The notes under the pieces: generated by a model
What the model was told of the DNA's origin: nothing
What the model saw: only the letters and a program-made list of their open reading frames with translations
The model's database searches: none
Program-made: the position numbers and the translations under genes
Shown here: piece after piece, positions 6,433 through 16,114 of the stretch
How positions within the stretch are numbered: position 1 is the stretch's first letter
Layout: every line of letters begins with the position of its first letter
NCBI GenBank assembly: GCA_017477505.1
Contig: JAFUVQ010000031.1
Coordinates: forward strand, 1 to 49,063
From: Eubacterium sp.
GTDB lineage: Bacteria > Bacillota > Clostridia > Lachnospirales > Lachnospiraceae
Direction: 5' to 3'
DNA length: 49,063 bases

Positions 6433-7563
6433 ATGAAATTTATCCATTTGTCCGATCTTCATCTTGGGAAGCGTGTCAATGAGTTTTCGATGATTGAGGA
6501 TCAGAAATTTATCCTGAAAGAGATTCTTACTATTGTCAAAGATGCGAAGCCGGATGGTGTTATCATCGCCGGCGATGTATATGACAAGTCTGTTCCGTCC
6601 GAGGACGCAATGAAGCTTTGGGACGGTTTTTTGATAAGTCTTGCTGAGAAGAAGATTCCGGTTTTTGCCATAAGCGGTAATCATGATTCTGCCATAAGGT
6701 TTGCGGATCATGGTGAGCTGGTTGATGTCACCGGCATTCATCTTTCGCCTGTTTATGATGGAAATGTAAAGAAGTATGCAATGACTGACGAAGAGGGACC
6801 GGTTAATATCTATCTTCTTCCGTTCATTAAGCCCGCTACGGTCCGGGCAGTTTTTCCTGATGAAAATATAAATGATTATACAGATGCGTGCCGCGTTGCT
6901 GTGGAGCATATGAATGTCGATACTTCCGAAAGGAATATTCTCGTAGCTCATCAGTTTGTCACGGGCGCCCAAAGATGTGAATCTGAAGAAGTTGTTGTAG
7001 GCGGTATAGATAATGTAAACGCCTCAGTTTTTGATGCCTTCGATTATGTTGCGCTGGGGCATATTCACGGGAAGCAGAGCATCGGAAGGAAAGAGGTGAG
7101 ATACTGCGGAACGCCTCTGAAATATTCATTTTCCGAAAAGGACCATAAGAAGTCGGTGACTCTGGTTGAGATAGGTAAAAAGGGAAATGTAGATATCAGT
7201 GAAGTACCTCTTATTCCTAAGCATGACCTCCGTGAGGTCCGCGGATCCTACGACGAGGTTACCAAGAAGAGTAACTACGAGAATACCGATACGAATGATT
7301 ATGTTCATATCGTTCTCACAGATGAAAATGATATTCCGGATGCAGTTGGAAAGCTCCGGGTTATCTATCCGAATCTGATGAAACTGAGTTACGACAACAA
7401 GCGTACGGCCATGCAGAAGGAAGTAACAGACGCCGAGGATGTTGAGAAGAAATCGCCCATTGAGCTCTTCGGTGAGTTTTATGAGATGCAGAACAATCAG
7501 GAAATGACTGATGAGCAAAGAGAGTTTGTTCAGAATCTGATAGAATCGATCTGGGAGGTATAG
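6433..7563 (+). CDS. sbcD: Exonuclease SbcD, Mre11-type nuclease subunit
   Basis: This 376-residue calcineurin-like phosphoesterase is the nuclease subunit of the SbcCD complex, which cleaves DNA hairpins and processes blocked double-strand ends. The metal-binding motifs are present in order: SDLHLGKR near the N-terminus, GDVYD, SGNHDS, AHQFVTG and GHIHGKQ. A C-terminal capping domain follows from about residue 270. GGGGGTG precedes the ATG at 6433. The stop lies two bases before the sbcC start, so the subunits are cotranscribed. Length is normal for Firmicute SbcD. Confidence 0.95.
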   Translation: MKFIHLSDLHLGKRVNEFSMIEDQKFILKEILTIVKDAKPDGVIIAGDVYDKSVPSEDAMKLWDGFLISLAEKKIPVFAISGNHDSAIRFADHGELVDVTGIHLSPVYDGNVKKYAMTDEEGPVNIYLLPFIKPATVRAVFPDENINDYTDACRVAVEHMNVDTSERNILVAHQFVTGAQRCESEEVVVGGIDNVNASVFDAFDYVALGHIHGKQSIGRKEVRYCGTPLKYSFSEKDHKKSVTLVEIGKKGNVDISEVPLIPKHDLREVRGSYDEVTKKSNYENTDTNDYVHIVLTDENDIPDAVGKLRVIYPNLMKLSYDNKRTAMQKEVTDAEDVEKKSPIELFGEFYEMQNNQEMTDEQREFVQNLIESIWEV

Positions 7564-7565
7564 CG

Positions 7566-10433
7566 ATGAGACCTATAAGTATAAAAATGTCAGCATTCGG
7601 TCCGTATGCAGGCTCCGTCGAGATTGATATGGAGCGCCTTGGTGAGAATGGACTTTATCTTATAACCGGTGACACGGGTGCCGGAAAAACTACTATATTT
7701 GATGCCATATGTTTTGCACTTTTCGGTGAGCCAAGCGGGCCGAACAGGGATACCGGGATGTTCCGTTCCAAGTATGCCAGCCCGGAAACTCCGACCGAAG
7801 TGGAAATGGTTTTTCTTCATGCGGGCAAAAAATACACTGTAAAAAGAAATCCTGAATATATGCGTCCTTCCAAAAAGGGGGACGGGGTGACGAAGCAGGT
7901 TGCAGAAGCAGAGCTTAAGCTTCCTGATGGAAATGTAGTCAGTAAGGTTAAGGATGTTACTGCAAAGGTGGAGGATATTCTCGGAATCAACAGAGAGCAG
8001 TTCTCACAGATTTCCATGCTGGCCCAGGGGGATTTTCTGAAGCTTCTTCTGGCCGATACCAAAGAAAGGATGGAGATTTTCAGAGAGATTTTCAAGACAA
8101 GTGCTTACCAGACTCTGCAGACGAGGCTGGAGGAAGAACGTAAGCTGATTTACGGTCAGGTTGAGGATAACAGGAAAAGTGTTAAACAGTATATAGACGG
8201 GATTCTGGTTGATAAGGATGATGTTTTATCTATAGAGGTTGATAAAGCGAAAGATGACAAGCTTACTACTGAGGATACCATTGACCTTCTCGACAGAATT
8301 ATAAATCAGGATATTGCCGCAAGGGACAGGCTGGACGCAGAACTTGCGAAGTTTGACAAGGAAATTGAAATTGCAAATGCAAATATAGGCGCTGCTGAAA
8401 CGATTGAGCGAGCAAAGCAGGAAGCCGAAAGGGCCAGGAAAGAGCTCGAAACCGAAACTCCAAAACTGTCAGGTTATGAAGCGTCACTTAAGGATGCCGA
8501 AGAGGCTCTGCAGGGAAAATCCGAACTTGAGAAGGCAGCACATACAATCGAAGCAGAACTTCCGAGATATGATGAAATAGAAGAACTAAGGGCAGCGATA
8601 AAGAGGCTCACAAAAGAAACCGGGGACGGGTCAAAGCTTCTTTCATCTAAAAATGAAATGAAGGAGAATGCTTCTTCGAACCTTGAAAAACAGAAGGCCG
8701 AACTTGCATCCATGGGTGATTCCGGAGCTGAACTGGAAAAGCTGAAAAATGAAAAAGGACAGATAGAACAGCACATCAAAGCATCTGATGACATTTCGGA
8801 GGAATTAAAGAACTGCGAAAGAAAGCAGTCAGAACTTGAGGCGGCACAGGAAAGATACAGGAAGGACAACGATTCATTTGCCGAAAAGAATGAAATCTAT
8901 GAGTCTATGGAGCAGAGGTTCAGGGATGGTCAGGCAGGTATACTTGCCGATAAATTGAAGGACGGAGAACCATGTCCTGTCTGCGGCTCTACCCATCATC
9001 CTGCCAGAGCGCATCTTACAAATGATATCCCTTCTGAGAAGGAACTGGACGAGGCAAAGAAAGCTGCAGCCAAAGCCAGAGATTCAAGAGATAAAAGTTC
9101 TGAAAATGCCGGTGCCATCCGTGCTTCACTTGGTGAGATGAAGCAGAGCCTGGTGAAGAAGGTTATGGCAGAGTTTGGCAGTGAACTGAGTGCTGCAGGG
9201 CTTAATCCGGGTAACGCGAATTTGAGAGATACCGGCGACGGAGAAACAGATGTATTTCAGAGAGATACCGGCGACGGAGTATCAGATGTATTTCAGGTAT
9301 TGCCGGAAATACTATCAAGGGTTGAGGATGATCACACCGCAAAACTCAACTCCGTTACACAGAAGATAAAGGCTGCTGAGCAGACTATAAAACGTAAGCA
9401 GGAACTGGAGAAGCTCATTCCTGAAACTGAGAAGAAACTTACTGACATAACAGCAGAAATTTCAGATATAACCAGGATTCTCACAGAGAAAAGTACAGCT
9501 AAGACAGAGAAGGAGAAACAGCTGGAGAAGGTTTCGGGAGAAATGAAATTTGAGGGAAAGAGTGCGGCGGAAGCCGAGAAAAGCAGGCTGCTTCGCCAGG
9601 CTGAAATCCTGCAAAAATCATTTGACAGTGCCAGAAAAGCCTGTGACGATCAGAAGCTTAAGATTGGCAGCCTGAAGACCAAGATCAGTACTCTTGAGGA
9701 AAATATCAGAAAGTCCGATGCACCGGATCTTGCTGCCGAGAAAGAAAAACTTTCCGGACTCAGTAATGCAAGAAGAGAAAGTATAAATGTCCGGTCAAAG
9801 GTCATTTCCAGAATAGATAAAAATGAGGAAATCCGAAAGAATATCATTTATAAAGCAGGTGTTATTGCGGAGGTTGAGAAGAAGCTGCAGTGGGTTAAGG
9901 CTCTTGCCGATACTGCCAACGGAAAGCTGAGCGGCAAGAATAAAATCATGCTTGAAACTTACATTCAGACAACCTACTTTGACAGGATCATCAGAAGGGC
10001 AAATCTAAGGCTTATGACAATGTCCGATGGTCAGTATGAGCTGACCAGGATGAAGGAGGCTGCCAACAAGAGCAGTAAGAGTGGTCTGGACCTTGGAGTA
10101 ATCGACCATTATAACGGTTCAGAAAGAAGTGTTAAGACACTTTCGGGAGGCGAGTCATTTATAGCATCACTTTCCCTTGCACTCGGACTTTCGGATGAGG
10201 TCCAGGCATCGGCAGGCGGTATCAAAGTTGAAACAATGTTTGTCGATGAGGGCTTTGGTTCTCTGGATTCGGATTCACTTGATATGGCATATAAAGCATT
10301 GGCCGGAGTGACGGAGGGTAATAAGCTTGTGGGAATCATATCTCATGTTTCCGAACTGAAGGTAAAGATTGATAAACAGGTCATAGTTACCAAGGAGAAG
10401 AGCGGCGGAAGCAAGGTTGAGATATCTGTATGA
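7566..10433 (+). CDS. sbcC: Exonuclease SbcC, Rad50-type ATPase subunit
   Basis: This 955-residue SMC-like ATPase partners with SbcD. Walker A (GDTGAGKTT) lies about 40 residues in. Long coiled coils flank the zinc hook CPVC at residues 470-473. The ABC signature (KTLSGGESF), Walker B (TMFVDEGFGSLD) and the C-terminal switch His (IISHV) complete the ATPase head. GGGAGGTATAGCG precedes the ATG at 7566. Residues 554-577 hold two tandem copies of a 12-residue unit (RDTGDGxxDVFQ), unusual inside the coiled-coil arm after the hook. Otherwise length and order are ordinary for the family. Confidence 0.95.
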   Translation: MRPISIKMSAFGPYAGSVEIDMERLGENGLYLITGDTGAGKTTIFDAICFALFGEPSGPNRDTGMFRSKYASPETPTEVEMVFLHAGKKYTVKRNPEYMRPSKKGDGVTKQVAEAELKLPDGNVVSKVKDVTAKVEDILGINREQFSQISMLAQGDFLKLLLADTKERMEIFREIFKTSAYQTLQTRLEEERKLIYGQVEDNRKSVKQYIDGILVDKDDVLSIEVDKAKDDKLTTEDTIDLLDRIINQDIAARDRLDAELAKFDKEIEIANANIGAAETIERAKQEAERARKELETETPKLSGYEASLKDAEEALQGKSELEKAAHTIEAELPRYDEIEELRAAIKRLTKETGDGSKLLSSKNEMKENASSNLEKQKAELASMGDSGAELEKLKNEKGQIEQHIKASDDISEELKNCERKQSELEAAQERYRKDNDSFAEKNEIYESMEQRFRDGQAGILADKLKDGEPCPVCGSTHHPARAHLTNDIPSEKELDEAKKAAAKARDSRDKSSENAGAIRASLGEMKQSLVKKVMAEFGSELSAAGLNPGNANLRDTGDGETDVFQRDTGDGVSDVFQVLPEILSRVEDDHTAKLNSVTQKIKAAEQTIKRKQELEKLIPETEKKLTDITAEISDITRILTEKSTAKTEKEKQLEKVSGEMKFEGKSAAEAEKSRLLRQAEILQKSFDSARKACDDQKLKIGSLKTKISTLEENIRKSDAPDLAAEKEKLSGLSNARRESINVRSKVISRIDKNEEIRKNIIYKAGVIAEVEKKLQWVKALADTANGKLSGKNKIMLETYIQTTYFDRIIRRANLRLMTMSDGQYELTRMKEAANKSSKSGLDLGVIDHYNGSERSVKTLSGGESFIASLSLALGLSDEVQASAGGIKVETMFVDEGFGSLDSDSLDMAYKALAGVTEGNKLVGIISHVSELKVKIDKQVIVTKEKSGGSKVEISV
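9225..9296 (+). repeat. 36-bp direct tandem repeat inside sbcC
   Basis: Bases 9225-9260 and 9261-9296 are near-identical, differing over a few bases (GAGAAACAG against GAGTATCAG). They encode RDTGDGETDVFQ and RDTGDGVSDVFQ in frame. The glycine/aspartate-rich unit does not look like coiled coil, so it probably forms a loop. Confidence 0.85.
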
Positions 10434-10538
10434 TGTTCCACTCGAGACCGGCAAATCGGTAAATGACGTAAGACCGCTTATTTGCTGTAAGAAATGAAAC
10501 AGATCGGGACATTTTAGTTCGCTTGGAGGAGAACTTAT

Positions 10539-13500
10539 ATGAGAAAACGTTTATCCATAATCAGTATGCTGCTGGTTGGGGCATTTACTATCGGAAGTAT
10601 GGGGACAGGAAATTCCTTCGCTGCGCCGGAGTCTGACGGATTCCGTGCAACAGCTACCGATGCGGTTCAGGATATGGAGAATCTTTCGGATCCTGATGAG
10701 AGTTATGTCTTTGAATCATACCACAACGTTAAGCTTCTGCAGGAATATCTGGGTGGAAAACTCAGTGCGACCGGAGAGCTTACCGGCGAAAACTATTCAG
10801 AAGGCGAGGATGGTGCACTTCTTATCACTGCGCCGCTGGCTTCCTTCAATTCAGGCAGAGTCCTGATAGATGAAAGCTTCAACTTTGACAGGAATCCTGT
10901 AGGAAGAGTTGTGATTAATGCGCTTGCACCGGAAGGGATTACGGCTTATGCCGATGTATATCTTGATGAGGAGGCTGAGCCTGCTGCAAGTCTTAAGCTG
11001 AGGCATGATTACCTCGAGCAGGGAAAGGATACTCCGGGAAATGTAGCGATTGATGTCTACAAAAAACGTATCACAGGCGTGCACAGTGTTTCCATAGGTT
11101 TCAGGCTGGAAGGTGCAGCAGATGACGAGGAGCAAATCATTACATTTAAAACTGTTGAGTTTGCAGAGAACTCGCTTCCTGTCGTTTCATTTGATATAAA
11201 TGAACAGAATGGCTCCATAGCGACTATGAATGAGAGCACGGATCACAGCGCAACCTGCCATGGTACAGTATCTATTCAGGTGCCTGAGGGCTATAAATCT
11301 GAGTATACAGGTCAGGTTGAAACCGGCTATGAGAATCTTGAGCTGGAATATGTGAGAGGCAGGGGCAATTCCACGTGGAGAGCTACGAAGAAGCCTTATA
11401 AGTTTAAGCTGAAGAATGGGAATAATCTTTTCGGAATGAGCAGAAACAAGCATTGGATTCTTCTTGCAAGCTTCCATGATAACAGCCAGATGAGAAACAG
11501 AATGACCTACTGGCTCGGTGAAGAACTTGGAATGGCATATACTCCGCAGCTTGTGCCTGTTGAAGTAATGATGAATGATGAGTATTACGGAACTTACCTG
11601 CTCGCTGAACAGGTCCGTATCGGTGAAGGAAGAGTCGAGATAGACGAGCTGAATGAAAACGATACCGACGACCCACTCATAACGGGTGGTTATCTTCTTT
11701 CCATGAATCCTTATCCGGAGGATCCTGAGGAGAATAAATTCGAGACAAGCAGGGGTGTTAAATTCAATAACGAAGACCCTGACTTTACCGAGAGTGATAA
11801 TGAAGCACAGAAGGCTTATATCAGAAACTATATTCAGCAGACTGAGGATGCTGTCTTCGGAGAAAACTTCGAGGATAAATCGGGAAAGAGCTACAAAGAG
11901 TATATGGACCTCGATTCGACAGTGGATTACTGGTGGGTTCAGGAGTTTTCAAGAAACTTTGATGCTTACAGCACTGACAGTACATTCCTCTATAAGAAGA
12001 GATCCGGCAAGCTTTACTGGGGACCTCTCTGGGACTTTGATTATGTTTCATGGGGAAGTCTTGAATATGATGATGATAGTATTGAAGGCTTCAACAGTAC
12101 TTCTCCAGAGTGGATCAACCAATTGAAGGATGATCCTGAATTTGCTGCAGCACTTCTCGCAAGATGGGAGGATTTTGACGCTGCTTTTGACGAGATAATT
12201 AAGGAAGGCGGAGTACTTGATAAATATTATGAGGAAATGAAGACAGGCGAAAGCTACAATCATGAGCTGTGGCCTTATCTCTTCAGCCCTCATACGAATT
12301 ATTATGACGAAGTAGTTGAACTTAAGAACTGGGTTAAGGGCAGAAAAGACTGGATCAATGATAATCTGGATCGTATATCAAATCTCAGATACAGCGTTAC
12401 TTACTATGTAGATGGTGAAGTCTACTATCAAACAAGATGCAATGTAGGTGATAACATAGGTCCTAAGCCTGATCAACCTCAGAAGGACGATAATGTATTT
12501 ATCGGCTGGTATACTGAGGATGATGAGTTATTCCCTGATATGAGTACGCCTGAAGATGATGTTAATCTATATGCTAAATTTGTAAGTACTGATGAGGCAA
12601 TCAAGCCGGATAAAATCTTCTTCAGTAAAAGACATTATATGACGGCTCTGGGATCTGAAACATTTGGTATGGAATATGAAGTATTCCCCGAGGATACACA
12701 GTATCTGGATATATTCTGGGAGTCATCAGATCCGGATGTTGCTGACATTATGACGGATGAAGAGCTTATCCTGAAGGGACTTGGAACCACGACCATTACT
12801 GCATCTCTGCCAAACGGATACACGGCCTCATTTGAATTAAAAGTACTTGATGAAGAACCGGAAGAGGCTTTTATTGAGGAGGCACATTACTTAGATGACC
12901 TTTATATGGATGTAGGAGAAGTTATTCAGTATCTTCCTGCATTTGTACCGGAATATTACGGAGATTATATAAGCTATGAAATTGACAGTGATATAGCAGA
13001 GGTTGATGAGTATGGCGTTATCACGGCGCTTGCTCCGGGAACTGCAACGCTTACTGCAACAAATTATGACAATGTAGAAACAAGCTGTAATGTATTCATT
13101 GTAGATAGAAATGCATATGAATTTGAATCTTATCACAATGTAAAGCTTGGAAAGGAATTTGAAAATGAGATGCTTCAGGCTTCGGGTGACCTCAGTTCAG
13201 AAAGCTTTTCACTGAGCAAGGGAGGAAACCTGCTTGTTAAGGCACCGCTCAAGTCATTTAATTCCGGCAGGATTGTTATAGATGAAAATTTTAACTTTGA
13301 CAGAAAACCGGTAGGAAGAGCTTCTATAGATGCACTTCTTCCGGAAGGAATTACGGGATATGCAGATATTTATCTCGATGAAGAGACAGAACCGTTTGCA
13401 AGCTTTAGGCTGAAGAATGCGGATGCTGAACAGGGTGAGTCGTCGAAGGGTTCACGCACTCTGGATGTTTATGATAAGAAACTTACCGGCGAGCATAAGG

Positions 13501-16052
13501 TTTCCATAGGCTTCAGGCTTGAGGGGGCCGAAGAGGGCGCGGAGCAGAGCCTCATTTTACGTACAATAGAATTTGCGGAAAGCTCGATTCCTGTTCTATA
13601 TTTTGATATTGATGAATCCATGGGAACCATCGCCGCCATGAATGAAAGCAGCGATCATAGTGTAAACTGCTATGGATCGGTAACGCTTAAGGTTCCTGAA
13701 GATTATATTTCCGAATATACCGGTGAGGTCCAGGAAAGTCTTGAAGGACTTCAGTTGGATTATATTAGAGGCAGGGGCAACTCAACCTGGTCGGTACCTA
13801 AAAAACCATACAAGTTCAAGCTTTCTAGTGGTAAGGACCTTTTTGGAATGGGTAAGAATAAGCATTGGGTTCTTTTGGCAAGCTTTCATGATAACACCCA
13901 GCTCCATAACAGGGTGACCTACTGGCTCGGCTCAGAGCTTGGCATGGAATATACACCTCAGCTCATACCGGTCGAACTGGTTATGAACGGTGAATATTAC
14001 GGAAGCTACCTTCTGGCTGAGCAGGTCAGGGTTGACAAGGATAGAGTTGATATAGACGAGATCAATAAGGATGACAATGAGGAACCTGAGATAACCGGCG
14101 GTTATCTTCTCGGTATGAATCCGAACGAAAAGGAATCTCAGAATGCAGTTTTCAAAACCAAGGCTAAGATGGATTTCTTCGTAGAATCACCGGATCTTTC
14201 TGAAAGTGGCAACGAGGTGCAGAAAGCCTATATCGAGGATTATGTGCAGAAGACTGAGGATGCGATTCTCGGCGAAGATTTCAAGGACTCCGATGGAAAG
14301 AGCTATAAGGAATATCTTGATCTTGATTCGGCTGTGGATTACTGGTGGATTCAGGAACTCTCCATGAATGGTGATGCATACATTTCCGGAAGTACTTATC
14401 TCTACAAGAAGAGAGAAGGAAAGCTTTATTGGGGACCTCTCTGGGATTTTGATTATGTTGCCTGGGGAGGAGTGGAATACAATATTGAGCGAACCGATGG
14501 CTTTAACAATACTTCGTGCGAATGGATGAATGCCATGAAGAACGATCCGGAATTCACAAACGCACTTAAGGCAAGGTGGCCTGAGATAGATACAAAGCTT
14601 GAGGAAGTAACGAGGGATGGCGGAATCCTTGATCAGTATTATGATGAAATGTATATAGCTGAATTCTATAATCATGAAATCTGGGACTATATGAACAGCC
14701 CGCTGAACGATTATAAGAAGGAGATTAAAAGATTTAAGAACTGGATAAATAACAGAAGAGCATGGATAAATGAACATCTTGAAGAGCTTTTGGATCTTAC
14801 ATATAAAGTAACACTTATGGCTGATGGAAAGATCGTAAAGGAAGAGGTTAAGCTGAAAGGCAGATCATTTGACTTTGATGAGCCGGATGCACCTAAGAAG
14901 GAAGGATATGTATTCCTTTACTGGTCTGAATCAGAGAATGGTGAGAGGTTTGTATGGGATGATATTTCACCGGATGCTGACCTCACGCTTTATGCAGTTT
15001 ACATTTCAGAGGAAGATGCCATAGAGGCTGAACAATTCTACTTCAACAAGGAGTATATATTCGGATTCCTGGTGTCACCTGATATTAATCTGGAATTTGA
15101 ATGTTACCCCGCGGATGCGCAGCTTATAGATATCAGCTGGGAGTCATCTGATGAGAGTATAGCAGAACTTACAGGGGGTAACGGGCTTAAGTTCAAGAAA
15201 GAGGGAATCGTCACCATTACCGGAACTTTGAGGAATGGATTCAGGAATTCTGTCACTATAAAGGTAGTGGATGGTTATCCTGAATATGAAGATAATCTGC
15301 TGGAGAGTGCTGAATTTAAGAAGGATCTCATCATTACAGTCGGTGAACACATTCAGCATCTTCCGGAATTCACGCCTCACTATTTCATGTCAGCTGTTTC
15401 TTATATAACCGATGATGATGAAGTGGCAACGGTTGATGATTACGGCGTTGTAACAGGCGTTGCTCCGGGAACTACTACTCTCACTCTTATCAGTTATGCA
15501 GATACAAATGAATATACATGCAAAGTGACTGTCATTGAGAAATGGCCATTTGCAGATATTGATAAAGGCTCAGAGTTTGCCGGTGATATCCTTCACGCTT
15601 ATGATAAGGGTATCATAAACGGATTCGGTAAGGATGATGACGGACTCGTTATATTTAAGCCGGACAAGAAACTCAGCAGAGCACAGTTTGCGATAATGAT
15701 ATATAAAACAGCCGTTGCCCAGGGGATTATCGAAGACGGTGCAAAGGGTAGAGGAAGCTTCAGTGATATGACCGAAGGAATGGCAGGATACGATGCCGTT
15801 ATGTGGGCGACTGAAAATGAAATCATTTCAGGCTTCAAGGACGGACGTTTCAAGCCCAAGAATACAGTGACCAAAGCCCAGATTAAAATCATGCTGTCAC
15901 GTTACGCAGAAAAGTTCAATGCAGATGTCAGCGAATTTGATTTTGATGCCGAGATGGAGGCCATCGGACTGATTAACGACAGAGATTATGCTGACAGGGC
16001 GCAGTGTGCTATCATAATTGCGAAGTTCCTTGATCATATACATGGGAAGTAG
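10539..16052 (+). CDS. Giant secreted protein: two CotH-kinase modules, Ig-like domains and SLH anchor
   Basis: The 1837-residue product begins with a signal peptide (MRKRLSIISMLLVGAF, cleaved near SFAAP). It is built from two tandem copies of an approximately 800-residue module, starting near residues 56 and 859. Each copy has a YHNVKL beta-rich domain, a CotH-like kinase domain (RGRGNSTW near 271 and 1075, KPYKFKL, NKHWxLLASFHDN, LYWGPLWDFDY), an InlB-like region and Big2-type domains. Residues from about 1668 form SLH-like repeats that bind cell-wall polymer. CotH proteins phosphorylate spore-coat proteins in Bacillus, and related proteins occur in cellulosomal and surface systems. The substrate here is unknown. 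GGAGGAGAAC precedes the ATG. It is likely an exposed surface protein. Confidence 0.85.
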   Translation: MRKRLSIISMLLVGAFTIGSMGTGNSFAAPESDGFRATATDAVQDMENLSDPDESYVFESYHNVKLLQEYLGGKLSATGELTGENYSEGEDGALLITAPLASFNSGRVLIDESFNFDRNPVGRVVINALAPEGITAYADVYLDEEAEPAASLKLRHDYLEQGKDTPGNVAIDVYKKRITGVHSVSIGFRLEGAADDEEQIITFKTVEFAENSLPVVSFDINEQNGSIATMNESTDHSATCHGTVSIQVPEGYKSEYTGQVETGYENLELEYVRGRGNSTWRATKKPYKFKLKNGNNLFGMSRNKHWILLASFHDNSQMRNRMTYWLGEELGMAYTPQLVPVEVMMNDEYYGTYLLAEQVRIGEGRVEIDELNENDTDDPLITGGYLLSMNPYPEDPEENKFETSRGVKFNNEDPDFTESDNEAQKAYIRNYIQQTEDAVFGENFEDKSGKSYKEYMDLDSTVDYWWVQEFSRNFDAYSTDSTFLYKKRSGKLYWGPLWDFDYVSWGSLEYDDDSIEGFNSTSPEWINQLKDDPEFAAALLARWEDFDAAFDEIIKEGGVLDKYYEEMKTGESYNHELWPYLFSPHTNYYDEVVELKNWVKGRKDWINDNLDRISNLRYSVTYYVDGEVYYQTRCNVGDNIGPKPDQPQKDDNVFIGWYTEDDELFPDMSTPEDDVNLYAKFVSTDEAIKPDKIFFSKRHYMTALGSETFGMEYEVFPEDTQYLDIFWESSDPDVADIMTDEELILKGLGTTTITASLPNGYTASFELKVLDEEPEEAFIEEAHYLDDLYMDVGEVIQYLPAFVPEYYGDYISYEIDSDIAEVDEYGVITALAPGTATLTATNYDNVETSCNVFIVDRNAYEFESYHNVKLGKEFENEMLQASGDLSSESFSLSKGGNLLVKAPLKSFNSGRIVIDENFNFDRKPVGRASIDALLPEGITGYADIYLDEETEPFASFRLKNADAEQGESSKGSRTLDVYDKKLTGEHKVSIGFRLEGAEEGAEQSLILRTIEFAESSIPVLYFDIDESMGTIAAMNESSDHSVNCYGSVTLKVPEDYISEYTGEVQESLEGLQLDYIRGRGNSTWSVPKKPYKFKLSSGKDLFGMGKNKHWVLLASFHDNTQLHNRVTYWLGSELGMEYTPQLIPVELVMNGEYYGSYLLAEQVRVDKDRVDIDEINKDDNEEPEITGGYLLGMNPNEKESQNAVFKTKAKMDFFVESPDLSESGNEVQKAYIEDYVQKTEDAILGEDFKDSDGKSYKEYLDLDSAVDYWWIQELSMNGDAYISGSTYLYKKREGKLYWGPLWDFDYVAWGGVEYNIERTDGFNNTSCEWMNAMKNDPEFTNALKARWPEIDTKLEEVTRDGGILDQYYDEMYIAEFYNHEIWDYMNSPLNDYKKEIKRFKNWINNRRAWINEHLEELLDLTYKVTLMADGKIVKEEVKLKGRSFDFDEPDAPKKEGYVFLYWSESENGERFVWDDISPDADLTLYAVYISEEDAIEAEQFYFNKEYIFGFLVSPDINLEFECYPADAQLIDISWESSDESIAELTGGNGLKFKKEGIVTITGTLRNGFRNSVTIKVVDGYPEYEDNLLESAEFKKDLIITVGEHIQHLPEFTPHYFMSAVSYITDDDEVATVDDYGVVTGVAPGTTTLTLISYADTNEYTCKVTVIEKWPFADIDKGSEFAGDILHAYDKGIINGFGKDDDGLVIFKPDKKLSRAQFAIMIYKTAVAQGIIEDGAKGRGSFSDMTEGMAGYDAVMWATENEIISGFKDGRFKPKNTVTKAQIKIMLSRYAEKFNADVSEFDFDAEMEAIGLINDRDYADRAQCAIIIAKFLDHIHGK

Positions 16053-16114
16053 TGTAAATACAGTTAAGGGTGAAGAATAATATAAGACATAACAGAACTG
16101 TGAGGAGGACTTAA

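Noticed and set aside
10440-10500. GCAAAT/ATTTGC inverted pair between sbcC and the CotH gene as a riboswitch
   Set aside because: The pairing is short with mismatches, there is no T-run, and it matches no riboswitch consensus I can recall.
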